Part shown: one piece after another, positions 36,609 to 45,325 of the stretch
Numbering within the stretch: position 1 is the stretch's first letter
Layout: each line of letters opens with the position of its first letter
Origin: Peribacillus glennii
GTDB lineage: Bacteria > Bacillota > Bacilli > Bacillales > DSM-1321
Direction: 5' to 3'
Length of the DNA: 64,000 bases
Assembly: GCF_003429105.1 (NCBI RefSeq)
Contig: NZ_QVTD01000003.1
Span: 1,178,001-1,242,000, forward strand
Made by a program: the position numbers and the translations under genes
Notes under the pieces: model-generated
Seen by the model: only the letters and a program-made list of their open reading frames with translations
Told to the model about the DNA's origin: nothing
The model's database searches: none

Positions 36609-38297
36609 ATGAAAATAAACATAACTTCCGATACAGCATGGGGAGATGAATTCCTGGAAAGAATCAATGAAGACGGCCCCTGGGCGAACTGGGAGCTGTT
36701 CAAAATGGCTGTCCAAATAGAAGAACATCTGGCCATTCCCGAATTCGAAGGCCTGCAGGCACCAAAGCACCTTCCTCAGCTAAAGCCTCTTCCACACCAA
36801 TTGGAGGCTGCAAAACAGGTTGTTGAAAACATGAATGGCAAAGCAATCCTGGCTGATGAGGTAGGGCTTGGAAAAACGATTGAAGCCGGACTTATTTTAA
36901 AAGAATACATGATTCGCGGACTCGTCAAGAAAGTATTGATATTAGTTCCTGCATCGCTGGTTACACAATGGGCTTTCGAAATGAATACAAAATTCCATAT
37001 TCCCGCTGTGGTTCAGCACAAAAGCTATGTCTGGGATTCTTGCGACGTGATCGTTTCATCCATTGATACAGCAAAAAGAGAGCCCCACAGGACAATTGTC
37101 TTCAACCAGGAATACGATATGATCATCATTGATGAAGCTCATAAACTAAAAAATAATAAAACAAAAAATTATGCATTCGCCCAAAGCCTGAAAAAGAAAT
37201 TCTGCCTTCTGCTAACCGCCACGCCGATCCAAAATAAAATTGAAGAAATCTTTCACCTGGTTTCCCTGCTTAAACCCGGCCATCTAGGAAACGCTTCTTT
37301 GTTTTCTGAAAAATACAAAGGCAGAGGCACGGCCATTAATGAAGATCATCATTTAAAAGAACTTGTCAACACTGTGATGATCCGAAATCGAAGGGCGGAT
37401 ACCGGGATTGAATGGACAAAGAGGATCGTTGAGACGGTCATTGTGGAGTTTACGCCAAGCGAACAGGCCCTTTATGACGCCATATCTGAATTCCGGCCGG
37501 ACAATGCCGTGGGAATCGGCAGCACTTTCTCCGCCTTAACTCTCCAAAGGGAAGCCTGCAGCAGCCGGGAAGCGGTATTTTATACTCTTAGGAATATGGA
37601 AAAGAAAAATGAAAACCCGTCCCAGGAATTTCTGGACAAACTCGATAACCTATATGCAAAAGTTAATGAGGTGGAACAAAACTCCAAGGCCGAAAAGGCC
37701 GTGGAACTGATCAAAAAAATCAATGATAAAGTCATCATTTTCACGGAATACCGGGCAACCCAGCTGTATTTGCAATGGTATTTAAAACAGCACGGAATTA
37801 CATCCGTTCCTTTCCGCGGCGGCTTTAAAAGGGGGAAAAAAGACTGGATGAAGGACTTATTCCAAAAGCATGCCCAGGTCCTGATCGCCACAGAAGCCGG
37901 CGGAGAAGGGATCAACCTGCAGTTTTGCCATCATTTAATCAATTTTGACCTGCCATGGAACCCAATGAGGCTTGAACAGCGGATCGGCCGCGTCCACCGC
38001 CTTGGGCAGGAAGAAGATGTCAGAATTTATAACTTTGCCACGCAGAACACCGTTGAAGAGCATATTTTGAAGCTGCTTTATGAAAAGATCAATCTGTTTG
38101 AAAAAGTGATCGGTGAGCTGGATGACATTTTGACCAAACTTGATATCAGCAACATCGAGGAATACCTGATAGATGTTGTCGGGGACTCCAGGAGTGAAGG
38201 CGAAATGAAAATCAAGATGGATAACCTATCTTCCATGATCCAATTCGCCCAGGAAATGAAGGAGGGAAAAAAACATGCAGCAACAGGAAATCCATGA
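36609..38297 (+). CDS. yqhH: SNF2-family helicase YqhH
   Basis: A 562-residue DNA-dependent ATPase of the SNF2/RapA type. Walker A ADEVGLGKTIEAG (about 80-92), DEAH box IIDEAHKLKN (about 177), LTATPIQNK motif III and helicase C motif VI LEQRIGRVHRLGQ (about 457-469) are all present. There is a GGAGG site 6 bases before the ATG. It overlaps yqhG by 23 bases. Role unknown; RapA-like recycling of RNA polymerase is a possibility by homology only. Confidence 0.93.
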   Translation: MKINITSDTAWGDEFLERINEDGPWANWELFKMAVQIEEHLAIPEFEGLQAPKHLPQLKPLPHQLEAAKQVVENMNGKAILADEVGLGKTIEAGLILKEYMIRGLVKKVLILVPASLVTQWAFEMNTKFHIPAVVQHKSYVWDSCDVIVSSIDTAKREPHRTIVFNQEYDMIIIDEAHKLKNNKTKNYAFAQSLKKKFCLLLTATPIQNKIEEIFHLVSLLKPGHLGNASLFSEKYKGRGTAINEDHHLKELVNTVMIRNRRADTGIEWTKRIVETVIVEFTPSEQALYDAISEFRPDNAVGIGSTFSALTLQREACSSREAVFYTLRNMEKKNENPSQEFLDKLDNLYAKVNEVEQNSKAEKAVELIKKINDKVIIFTEYRATQLYLQWYLKQHGITSVPFRGGFKRGKKDWMKDLFQKHAQVLIATEAGGEGINLQFCHHLINFDLPWNPMRLEQRIGRVHRLGQEEDVRIYNFATQNTVEEHILKLLYEKINLFEKVIGELDDILTKLDISNIEEYLIDVVGDSRSEGEMKIKMDNLSSMIQFAQEMKEGKKHAATGNP

Positions 38298-39069
38298 TTT
38301 TCTCATCAAATACTTTCAATCGAACAACTGCGAGATCGTGGAAAACAATTCCGGCTATTTTGTCGTTCAATTGACGATTGAAATGGATAAGGAATTGATG
38401 AACCGGCCATTTTACTGGCACTATCTTGAAAAAACCGGAGGAGAGCCAAACCCGATGAGGGTGACGATGATTACGGACCAAATGAAAACCCCTGAAGATC
38501 TAAAGGGGGAAAACATTCATTTCGGCTCGCCACGGCTTCACCAAATATTCGAGTCTACGAAAAGGCTGGCAAGCTTCATCAGGCTTTTCGAAAATATTAA
38601 ACCATTTTCCGGAGGACAGTATCCGTTATTTCCATGGTTATGCCAAAACGTGAAAGTGTCCTATAAATGTGACCGAAAAAAAGACGTTTTTATTTCAGTG
38701 GGACTGAACTTGATAACCGGAGAAATATTGGAAAACTTCCACAACCGGATCCTGAACCTTCATGTCACTCCAAAAATTCCGGATTTCTCTTATACCCTGT
38801 CGCCGCTGATCATGCCTAGTAGCGGGTTAAACCGGTTGGACACCTACATTCGCCGTACTTTCGAAGGCGATGATCATTCATGGGCAGAGGAAGCGGTCAA
38901 AAGATGGGACAATGACCTGCAGCTGCTTGAGCATTTTTATGAGGAAATGGAAGAAAAAAATGAAACCTACTTTACTGAAAAAGAAGCCCTGCGTTCACAA
39001 TATGAACCAAAAATCAATATTTCTGTTGTGAATGGCGGTCTTTTTTATCTTACTGAAAAAGCAATATAA
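38275..39069 (+). CDS. yqhG: Conserved hypothetical protein YqhG
   Basis: A 264-residue soluble protein always found beside yqhH in bacilli. It starts inside the last 23 bases of yqhH, with GAAGGAGGG about 7 bases before its ATG, so the two are translated together. NRPFYWHYLEKTGGEPNPM (about 43-61) and FGSPRLHQIF look conserved, but I recognise no known domain. The strict coupling suggests it works with the helicase. Confidence 0.88.
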   Translation: MQQQEIHDFLIKYFQSNNCEIVENNSGYFVVQLTIEMDKELMNRPFYWHYLEKTGGEPNPMRVTMITDQMKTPEDLKGENIHFGSPRLHQIFESTKRLASFIRLFENIKPFSGGQYPLFPWLCQNVKVSYKCDRKKDVFISVGLNLITGEILENFHNRILNLHVTPKIPDFSYTLSPLIMPSSGLNRLDTYIRRTFEGDDHSWAEEAVKRWDNDLQLLEHFYEEMEEKNETYFTEKEALRSQYEPKINISVVNGGLFYLTEKAI

Positions 39070-39096
39070 CCGTCTTGCCCTAATCACACATAATAT

Positions 39097-39135
39097 AAAA
39101 AATGGCCCAACGCGCATGGTATGGGCCATTTTTTC
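39097..39135. terminator. Shared terminator between yqhG and yqzE
   Basis: AAAAAATGGCCCA pairs with TGGGCCATTTTTT around CGCGCATGGTA. Good T-runs on both strands. Confidence 0.88.
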
Positions 39136-39138
39136 ACA

Positions 39139-39315
39139 TTATTTTCGTTTCAGCAGCATCATAAAAGCAAACGGTATGATGCCAAACCAATTGCTCACAA
39201 AGGGTTCCTTGATTTGCTTCTTATTTTCCCGCTGCTGTTTCCTTTCGGATTTTGGTACAGCCATATAATTCACAAATTGCTGTGTAAGGAATTTGATATA
39301 ATCATTTGTTTTCAT
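39139..39315 (-). CDS. yqzE: YqzE family small protein
   Basis: A 58-residue protein with MKTNDYIKFLTQQFVNYM at its start, a charged middle (PKSERKQQRENKKQ) and a short hydrophobic end (WFGIIPFAFMML), as in B. subtilis YqzE, which also lies at the end of the comG region. A site CACCC/GGGTGG precedes the ATG at 39313-39315. Function unknown. Confidence 0.85.
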   Translation of the reverse strand: MKTNDYIKFLTQQFVNYMAVPKSERKQQRENKKQIKEPFVSNWFGIIPFAFMMLLKRK

Positions 39316-39327
39316 ACATACCACCCT

Positions 39328-39846
39328 TTAGACAGTATGCTCTATTTCCGCTTCGTTTATTCGTTTTCTGATATCTTTCACAATCTCATCCATTCTTTTT
39401 CCTGTTGTGTCCACGACAATCGGTGCCTCTAAATACAGCGGCAGCCGTTCCTCAAACATATGCCTCAGGTTGTTTTTCCGTTCCCCGCTCAAAAGGGGGC
39501 GTGATTCATCACTTGCAAGCCTCCTGGAAATTTCATCAGGTTCGCAATGCAGATAGACCCAATGGCCATGATTGGCGAGCCAAATCCGGTTTTCCCTTTT
39601 AAGGATAATGCCCCCGCCCGTTGTGATGATACAATTCTGTTTTGGCAAAGACTGAAGCATTTGGCTTTCCATATTCCTAAAGGCCTCTTCCCCCCGTTCA
39701 GCAAAAATAGCTGTAATGGTCTGCTGCTGTTGTCTTTCAATCTCCGCATCCGAATCAAAAACGCGCATGCCCATCGCATTCCCGAGAGCGATTCCAGCCG
39801 TAGTCTTTCCCGCTCCCATGAAACCCGTTAAATAAATGCTCCTCAT
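39328..39846 (-). CDS. aroK: Shikimate kinase
   Basis: A 172-residue enzyme that phosphorylates shikimate at the 3-hydroxyl. P-loop GFMGAGKTTAG (about 8-18), DSDAEIERQ (shikimate/Mg contact), ITTGGGIIL (about 76-84) and the lid LASDESRPLLSG (about 110-121) are visible. The ATG at 39844-39846 has GGAG 8 bases upstream. Its place between comGG and yqzE differs from B. subtilis, where the gene lies elsewhere. Confidence 0.95.
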   Translation of the reverse strand: MRSIYLTGFMGAGKTTAGIALGNAMGMRVFDSDAEIERQQQQTITAIFAERGEEAFRNMESQMLQSLPKQNCIITTGGGIILKRENRIWLANHGHWVYLHCEPDEISRRLASDESRPLLSGERKNNLRHMFEERLPLYLEAPIVVDTTGKRMDEIVKDIRKRINEAEIEHTV

Positions 39847-39861
39847 CTTGTTCACTCCGTA

Positions 39862-40242
39862 CTATTTTTCTACCCATTTTACCACTTTTTTTTGCGAGAT
39901 GTCATAATGAAACAGCGATTGTGTCTTCCGTTCGTCTTTTGTACTGGCATACAGGAGGACTTTTACTACTTGATCGTCGGATGTACTGGCCTCAAAATAA
40001 ACTTCACCCTTTGGATAAAAAAGGATTCCTTTCTTTTCCGCTAAGTGCCCGTTTATTTCAAGCTCTGCGATCAAGTCGCGGGATGCCAAACGGATTATCT
40101 GTTCCAGAATTAATTTTTCCTCGGTTTCTTTATAAAACTTTTTATCTGAAATGTAGCTTTCTATCGTAAAGAGGGTGAAAGATAAAAAGAAGGCTGCAAT
40201 CATGGCAACTACAGGGTAAATGGCTCCTTTTTCATTGTCCAT
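39862..40242 (-). CDS. comGG: Competence pseudopilus minor protein ComGG
   Basis: A 126-residue protein with an N-terminal membrane helix (IYPVVAMIAAFFLSFTLF, 8-25) directly after EKGA, a degenerate pre-pilin type start, and a hydrophilic C-terminal domain. It is the last gene of comG and overlaps comGF by 11 bases. In B. subtilis ComGG is a minor pseudopilin needed for DNA uptake. Confidence 0.85.
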   Translation of the reverse strand: MDNEKGAIYPVVAMIAAFFLSFTLFTIESYISDKKFYKETEEKLILEQIIRLASRDLIAELEINGHLAEKKGILFYPKGEVYFEASTSDDQVVKVLLYASTKDERKTQSLFHYDISQKKVVKWVEK

Positions 40243-40711
40243 TTTCGGCCGCCCTTTCTTCCGGAAAAAACGGCCTTACCTTCCTGCTGAAAGATTTCCC
40301 CTGTTTATCATAAATGGTAATAGTGACCACCCTGCCATTGGTGTCGACCTCCAACCTCGATATCTCTTGAAGCATTACCTCATGGCCGGTACCATTCAAC
40401 CGTCTTCTCACCTTATCCTGATACTGCTCAATTAATATTACATCCTCTTCAACTACGAGATAAAGCCTATTTCCCGTCACTTGCCTGCTGGTGGATATCC
40501 ATACATCCTGCTTTAACTGGCTGATAAAAACCTCCCATTCTTTTTGGTTAATGCTGCTGCTCTGCTCTACAAGGCCCGTTTTGAAGAAAGTGAACAGGCC
40601 GGCTGCAAATGAAGAAATCACAATAAAAATCGATAGTGACACAAGCATTTCAACTAGAGTAAAACCATTATCTTTTCGTAGAATCACAAACGGATACATT
40701 TTTTTCTCCAT
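40232..40711 (-). CDS. comGF: Competence pseudopilin ComGF
   Basis: A 159-residue minor pseudopilin. The pre-pilin peptidase motif DNGFTLVEMLVSL (about 14-26) is followed by a hydrophobic helix, then a beta-rich C-terminal part with SRLEVDTNGRVVTITIYD. Its start overlaps comGE by 44 bases. Confidence 0.9.
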   Translation of the reverse strand: MEKKMYPFVILRKDNGFTLVEMLVSLSIFIVISSFAAGLFTFFKTGLVEQSSSINQKEWEVFISQLKQDVWISTSRQVTGNRLYLVVEEDVILIEQYQDKVRRRLNGTGHEVMLQEISRLEVDTNGRVVTITIYDKQGKSFSRKVRPFFPEERAAENGQ

Positions 40712-41024
40712 GATTTTTATAATGAATGCAACCTCTTATCATTGCGAACACAGGCTCGGCCTCCCATTTCATATGATAGGTCTCCCCATTTTTTGTAATC
40801 GTTTCGTCCACTGCTTCGATCTCCCCCTCCATATAGGCTTGCAATTGTTCATATAATAAATGGATAGCCTCCATTCGAATCTTCACATCATCCTTATCGG
40901 CGATAATTTTCTGGTAGATCGGCAAAATCGAAAAGCAAATGAAGGAAAAGACAAAAAAGGCTGCCAGCATCTCTACAAAAATATACCCGTCAGAGTTTTT
41001 CAATCCTAAATCTTCCTTTTCCAA
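40668..41024 (-). CDS. comGE: Competence pseudopilin ComGE
   Basis: A 118-residue minor pseudopilin with a degenerate cleavage motif SDGYIFVEMLAAF (about 11-23) and hydrophobic helix. It starts within comGD (35-base overlap), consistent with a tightly coupled operon. The exact start is uncertain because several in-frame codons exist. Confidence 0.85.
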   Translation of the reverse strand: MEKEDLGLKNSDGYIFVEMLAAFFVFSFICFSILPIYQKIIADKDDVKIRMEAIHLLYEQLQAYMEGEIEAVDETITKNGETYHMKWEAEPVFAMIRGCIHYKNHGEKNVSVCDSTKR

Positions 41025-41472
41025 TATTAAATGTGATTTTGTAATCCCCGTTCGCAGTCTTTACCTTCCACACTCCTGATTTTGTGATATTGCCATTGGA
41101 TGCAAAGAAAAGCCTCAATTCCATCGTACCCTCCAGAAATTTTATGTCCCCCGGAATATCGCGTTCCAGCAACACCCCTTTTGAAACATTCCGGATATAG
41201 TATTGTCCGCCAGTCCCCTTCGCAGAAACAATTATATATACTTCTATATATTGCTGGTGGCTGATGGCATAGCTTTGTGCATAATAAATATCATCACTTA
41301 AATGGCGGAGAAAAAGCTCGGTATTTTGATTCTTCATAAAATGTGGAAACAAGCCTGATGCCAGAGAAATCACTAAAATAAAGATAGTTAGTACAATCAA
41401 TATTTCCGAAAGAGTGAAACCTTGGCTTCCGAAAGAGTTCTTGATTACATGGATTCTATGGTGTTTGGGCAA
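40990..41472 (-). CDS. comGD: Competence pseudopilin ComGD
   Basis: About 160 residues with the clear pre-pilin motif SQGFTLSEILIVLTIF. Start choice: AAAGGAG lies directly before an ATG at 41482-41484 with no spacing, so I prefer the TTG at 41470-41472, about 12 bases from the site; both are in frame. The start lies within the end of comGC (comGC stops at 41456). Confidence 0.85.
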   Translation of the reverse strand: MPKHHRIHVIKNSFGSQGFTLSEILIVLTIFILVISLASGLFPHFMKNQNTELFLRHLSDDIYYAQSYAISHQQYIEVYIIVSAKGTGGQYYIRNVSKGVLLERDIPGDIKFLEGTMELRLFFASNGNITKSGVWKVKTANGDYKITFNIGKGRFRIEKL

Positions 41473-41761
41473 CGACCGATACATCTCCTTTGTCGTCTAT
41501 CTTCACTCCATCCCCGTTCGGGCAGGAAGATTGCTTTAAATAACCAGAGCTTTCAAGCTCAGCAACGTTAGCCGGGAGCTTGTTTTTATCGATTTCATAC
41601 GCCTGGACCTGTGCCTGGACCATTTTCAAAAAAGCCTCGCAGCCTTTCGATTGTATGGTTGACTGATGTTTTGTGATGTTAGGTACCGTTATGATCAACA
41701 ATATCGAAATAACCAGCAAAACTATTAACATTTCAATCAAAGTAAACCCTTTTTCATTCAT
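41456..41761 (-). CDS. comGC: Competence major pseudopilin ComGC
   Basis: A 101-residue major subunit of the competence pseudopilus. The leader is very short (MNEKG) and is followed by the cleavage motif KGFTLIEMLIVLLVISILLI. Two C-terminal cysteines (KGCEAFLK and QSSCPNGD) match the intramolecular disulfide of ComGC. AAGGAGG lies ~6 bases before the ATG. Confidence 0.95.
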   Translation of the reverse strand: MNEKGFTLIEMLIVLLVISILLIITVPNITKHQSTIQSKGCEAFLKMVQAQVQAYEIDKNKLPANVAELESSGYLKQSSCPNGDGVKIDDKGDVSVVAQTP

Positions 41762-41772
41762 TCTTTTCCTCC

Positions 41773-42807
41773 TTATAATCCTCCCAGCAGTGAAAACATT
41801 GGCATTAACACTGCCAAGTAGATAGAAACGATCAATAATCCGACAATGGAAAACAGCAAAGGCTGAATGATGCGGATGGCTGCACCTGTCTTTTCTTCGA
41901 TTGCAGAAAGGACATACCTGCTGTAATGGAACAGCTCAGAATCCAGCGTTCCATATTTTTGTCCGTGCGCCATGATGACGCTTAAATGTTTTTCAAAATA
42001 AGGTATTTCTTGAAAGATATCTTCGAGGGATTTCCCTTCCGTCAATTCCTGTTTAATCAGGCAGCATAATTTTTGATAGAATGGCTGGCTTGACTCGGAG
42101 AATAGGCGGATGCTTTCATTGATAGACAAGCCTCCGGAAAGCAATCCGCTTAATTGGCTGGAGAAAAACTGTGTGTCATACAGCTTGAGGAATCTTCCTA
42201 TGAAGGGAATCTTATGAAGGATTTTACGCCGCTTCAGCGGGCACATCCTGGAAAACCAGTACTTCCTGCCAAAAAAGATAAACATTAGTGAAACGGCTAG
42301 AATGACGGGAATGGCAGGCAAAATTTTTGAAACAGCCAGGACGACCGTCAAGAATATATTCTGCTTCACTTCCATGGATTCAAAGAGCATTTGAAACTTG
42401 GGCAAGAGTGTTTCCTGAAGGACAATAAAGATATTGGCCACAAAGAAGAATAGAAAAAGAGGATAAATAAGTAGTTTTTTCATTCGTTCCAAATCTTCCG
42501 TCCTTTTCTGCCAAAAGCCGCCTCCTTCCATTAGTGCCTGCTCGATATGCCCATGTTTTTCACCATAGTAAATATAGCTCACTAATTGCGGATGAAAATT
42601 TATTGAAGCCAAAACGGCATGCAACGGGTGACCCTCTCTTAATTTCAGAAGCGCATCATTTAAATCTGCTGCTTTCTTCCTGGATTCCTGGAGCATTAGG
42701 AACTGTATGGCATGCGAGAGCGGATAACCGTTTTCAAGCAGTTCACCCAGCTTGATCAAGAATCGTGCCTGTTCCATGCCCTTCCATTTACTCCGTTTCA
42801 TGCTCAT
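41773..42807 (-). CDS. comGB: Competence pilus membrane platform protein ComGB
   Basis: About 344 residues of the GspF/PilC family that anchors the pseudopilus machine in the membrane. Two homologous halves each begin with a cytosolic helical bundle and end in membrane helices (about 120-140, 165-190 and 317-340). LLSGGLSINESIRLFSES (about 208-225) is diagnostic. It overlaps comGA by ~20 bases; among several ATG codons the start is unclear (42828, 42807 or 42801). Confidence 0.93.
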   Translation of the reverse strand: MSMKRSKWKGMEQARFLIKLGELLENGYPLSHAIQFLMLQESRKKAADLNDALLKLREGHPLHAVLASINFHPQLVSYIYYGEKHGHIEQALMEGGGFWQKRTEDLERMKKLLIYPLFLFFFVANIFIVLQETLLPKFQMLFESMEVKQNIFLTVVLAVSKILPAIPVILAVSLMFIFFGRKYWFSRMCPLKRRKILHKIPFIGRFLKLYDTQFFSSQLSGLLSGGLSINESIRLFSESSQPFYQKLCCLIKQELTEGKSLEDIFQEIPYFEKHLSVIMAHGQKYGTLDSELFHYSRYVLSAIEEKTGAAIRIIQPLLFSIVGLLIVSIYLAVLMPMFSLLGGL

Positions 42808-43864
42808 GTACCCAACGGTCATATTCATCCGGGGTTACATACCCCATGACAACAGCCTTTGCAATCTCATCCTTCAGCTCACGGTAATGATACTCGGCAT
42901 GCTCGCCCCTGGCTCTCTTTAAAACCTGGGCAAGTCCTTTGCCATGCAATAGCTCGTACACACTCGCCCGTTTATACTTCTTTCCTCCTGATACACATGC
43001 TGATGTACAGTCATTCCCCTTGCAATGCGGGCATTTTAATTCCAATAGCCTTTGTGCGGTCACCGCAATCAATGTCTGTTGAATTTCAACCCAGCTGACA
43101 CCGAATTCAAGCAGACGAAAAATCGCTCCCTTTGCATCGCGGGTATGCATCGTTGTCAGTATCAAATGCCCGGTCAATGCCGCCCTAACGGCTATCTGCG
43201 CGGTTTCCGCATCACGTATTTCCCCTACCATGATAATGTCTGGATCATGCCTGAGTGCGGCTTTCAACCCGACAGAATATGAAATGCCCGCCTTTTCATT
43301 GATTTGTACCTGAAGCACCTGCTCAGACTTATTCTCAATAGGGTCTTCAAGGGTAATGACGTTGCGGTTGATCATTTCTTTTGCGTGATGAAGCAGGGAA
43401 TACAAAGTTGTCGTCTTGCCTGATCCAGTGGGACCCGTGAATATGATCATTCCATGGGAATGCTTTAAAAGGGCCATTAATTTATTTGCGGTACTGCTGA
43501 AAAGGGAAAGCTGTTCTAATGGCAGGATGTTTTGCTGGGGAATTAAGCGGATCACAAGGCTTTCTGAAAAAGAGGCTGGCAGGGTGGATAAACGGAGCCC
43601 GATTGTTTTCTTATCAATGACCATCGTAATCGAGCCACTTTGGGGGCGCCTTTTTTCACCGATATCCATCGACGCGAGAAATTTCAAATGGGAAATAAGC
43701 CGATCTGATTCTTCCAGGGTGAGCATGTCTTGCGGGAAAAGCTTGTTATCGATGCGGAACTGGATGAGCGGGCCTTCTTTGCGGGGAAGAATGTGAATGT
43801 CCGAAGCTGACAGGCGGACGGCGTGCGTAAGGATCCTTTCTGCAGTTTTTTCAATCGATTCCAA
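42788..43864 (-). CDS. comGA: Competence pilus assembly ATPase ComGA
   Basis: A 358-residue secretion ATPase of the GspE/PilB type. Walker A GPTGSGKTTTLYS at about 141-153, Asp box LRHDPDIIMVGEIRD at about 207-221, and His box LTGHLILTTMHTRDA at about 232-246. The tetracysteine zinc motif CPHCKGNDCTSAC is at 278-290. The start is TTG at 43862-43864, with GGAGGTG about 9 bases upstream. First gene of the operon; ComK control would be expected but the boxes are not clear. Confidence 0.95.
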   Translation of the reverse strand: MESIEKTAERILTHAVRLSASDIHILPRKEGPLIQFRIDNKLFPQDMLTLEESDRLISHLKFLASMDIGEKRRPQSGSITMVIDKKTIGLRLSTLPASFSESLVIRLIPQQNILPLEQLSLFSSTANKLMALLKHSHGMIIFTGPTGSGKTTTLYSLLHHAKEMINRNVITLEDPIENKSEQVLQVQINEKAGISYSVGLKAALRHDPDIIMVGEIRDAETAQIAVRAALTGHLILTTMHTRDAKGAIFRLLEFGVSWVEIQQTLIAVTAQRLLELKCPHCKGNDCTSACVSGGKKYKRASVYELLHGKGLAQVLKRARGEHAEYHYRELKDEIAKAVVMGYVTPDEYDRWVHEHETE

Positions 43865-44181
43865 ATATTTTTCACCTCCAAATCTGTTTGCTAATGCAAT
43901 TCGACGCCATTTTTCATTTTCCTTCTTTTTTCTGCAAAAAAAATCTTAACTGCATCGTTTCAGTTTGCAATTAGTTTTTCTTTTGTAATGTACTGTTTTC
44001 ACCAAGCTGGATTTCATAATGTATCCATTCTTAGATAATTTGACAACCCCAAAAATACTTTGTTTATTTATTTCATTTGACTTGAAATGTGAACATTTTC
44101 TAAACATTGGAAATATATAGGTTTACAGGGTTACCACTATATTATAATGGAATAAATATCGAGCTCTATGAGGTGAAATGG
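43865..44181. other. Divergent promoter region between comGA and SufR-like gene
   Basis: 317 gene-free bases, very AT-rich. On the plus strand, TTTACA (44122-44127) and TATAAT (44143-44148) with a short 15-base spacer precede the regulator. I searched for paired AAAA-N5-TTTT ComK boxes upstream of comGA and found only half-matches. Confidence 0.45.
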
Positions 44182-44883
44182 ATGGAACAAACGTTAAAAA
44201 TAACAAACGTGTTATCTGACCCGACCCGCTATCATATCTACCAGTACATAACAAAACGGCATCAAGAGGTTACCGTACAAGATATAGCAGATTCATTCAA
44301 TATTCATCCTAATGTTGCCAGACTTCATCTTTCTAAGCTGGAAGATGTGAACATGCTGATATCTAAAACGAAAAAAAACGGCAAGGGCGGACGGCCAAGC
44401 AGGCTCTACCGCTTATCGGAGGATGTGGTCCAGCTGCACTTCCCTTTCCGCGACTATCAGCTTTTATCGAAAATCGCCATTCAAACCATCCTTTCGCTGG
44501 GTGAAGAAGGAAAACAAGCATTATATCAGACTGGTAAACAATTTGGGTATGAATTGGCGGCAAAGAATACGGCATATGCCAACCAGCCAATCGAGAGCCT
44601 GCCTTTTGAACAAAAGATACGCATCCTGAAAAGCGCGGCTACCATGGCTGGGTTTTCTCCGGAATTGCATATAAATGAGGATCAGACAAAAATATATTTT
44701 CAAATCTTCAATTGTCCCTTTAAGGAAGTGGCCGTTAACGAGCCCGAGGTGGTATGTACGATGCATAACGCTTTTTTGAGCGGGATGTTTCAATCCTTGT
44801 TTGAAGCAGCCGAGGTTGTGGAAAAAGAAAATATGCTGGAAGGATGTGCCTCCTGTTCATACCAGGCAATCGTCACAAACTAG
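44182..44883 (+). CDS. SufR-like winged-helix regulator with C-terminal cysteine cluster
   Basis: A 233-residue protein. An N-terminal DeoR/ArsR-type winged helix (about 5-75) includes VQDIADSFNIHPNVARLHLSKLED and the wing KGGRPSRLYRLS. The C-terminal half has cysteines arranged C-x(15-16)-C and CASC (FNCPF, VCTMHNAF, GCASCSY), the layout of iron-sulfur regulators such as SufR. This suggests a cluster-sensing repressor, which is inference. The ATG at 44182 is preceded by GAGGTG. It is divergent from comGA and upstream of the DUF2626 gene. Confidence 0.75.
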   Translation: MEQTLKITNVLSDPTRYHIYQYITKRHQEVTVQDIADSFNIHPNVARLHLSKLEDVNMLISKTKKNGKGGRPSRLYRLSEDVVQLHFPFRDYQLLSKIAIQTILSLGEEGKQALYQTGKQFGYELAAKNTAYANQPIESLPFEQKIRILKSAATMAGFSPELHINEDQTKIYFQIFNCPFKEVAVNEPEVVCTMHNAFLSGMFQSLFEAAEVVEKENMLEGCASCSYQAIVTN

Positions 44884-44967
44884 CTACAAACAGTGCTTTA
44901 CATATTCTTGCCAACTACTTTATAATTATTTTGTATGAACATGATGGGGATAAAAGGAGGGATACAA

Positions 44968-45216
44968 ATGGAGCGCATGTACAGAGTTATGGGGTTTTGG
45001 ACAGGCATCATGGCTATTATGTTTTACCTTGGCGATATGTATACCACATCTATGCTTTTCTTCGGACAAACCGGATTCTTTGTTCTTTTAAGTTATTTGA
45101 AATTATCTGAACGTATGTATATCTACGTATTCGGCGCTTATTTAACCGTTTTCTTTGCCGGATTCACATACTGGACTACATTCATGATGGTTCCAGGAGC
45201 CGCCGGCGGCCATTAA
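44968..45216 (+). CDS. yqgY: DUF2626 small membrane protein (YqgY-like)
   Basis: An 82-residue protein with three to four membrane helices and the DUF2626 opening MERMYRVMGFWTGIMAIMF. AAAGGAGGG lies 7 bases before the ATG at 44968, and an earlier ATG precedes that site. Function unknown. Ends in PGAAGGH and is followed by a terminator. Confidence 0.85.
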   Translation: MERMYRVMGFWTGIMAIMFYLGDMYTTSMLFFGQTGFFVLLSYLKLSERMYIYVFGAYLTVFFAGFTYWTTFMMVPGAAGGH

Positions 45217-45230
45217 TAAAAGCATACATA

Positions 45231-45266
45231 GAACCCATGAAATGGCTTCATGGGTTTTGATTTTGC
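45231..45266 (+). terminator. Terminator after DUF2626 gene
   Basis: AACCCATGAA-ATGGC-TTCATGGGTTTTGATTTT; perfect 10-bp stem, T-rich tail on the plus strand. Confidence 0.88.
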
Positions 45267-45325
45267 CTAATAAGAAAAATAAAGCTTTCCTTTACACATT
45301 AGTGTATCCGACTCCCAGTCTTCGC

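Noticed and set aside
43865-44106. ComK boxes upstream of comGA
   Set aside because: Only half-matches to AAAA-N5-TTTT were found, and such matches are expected by chance in AT-rich DNA.
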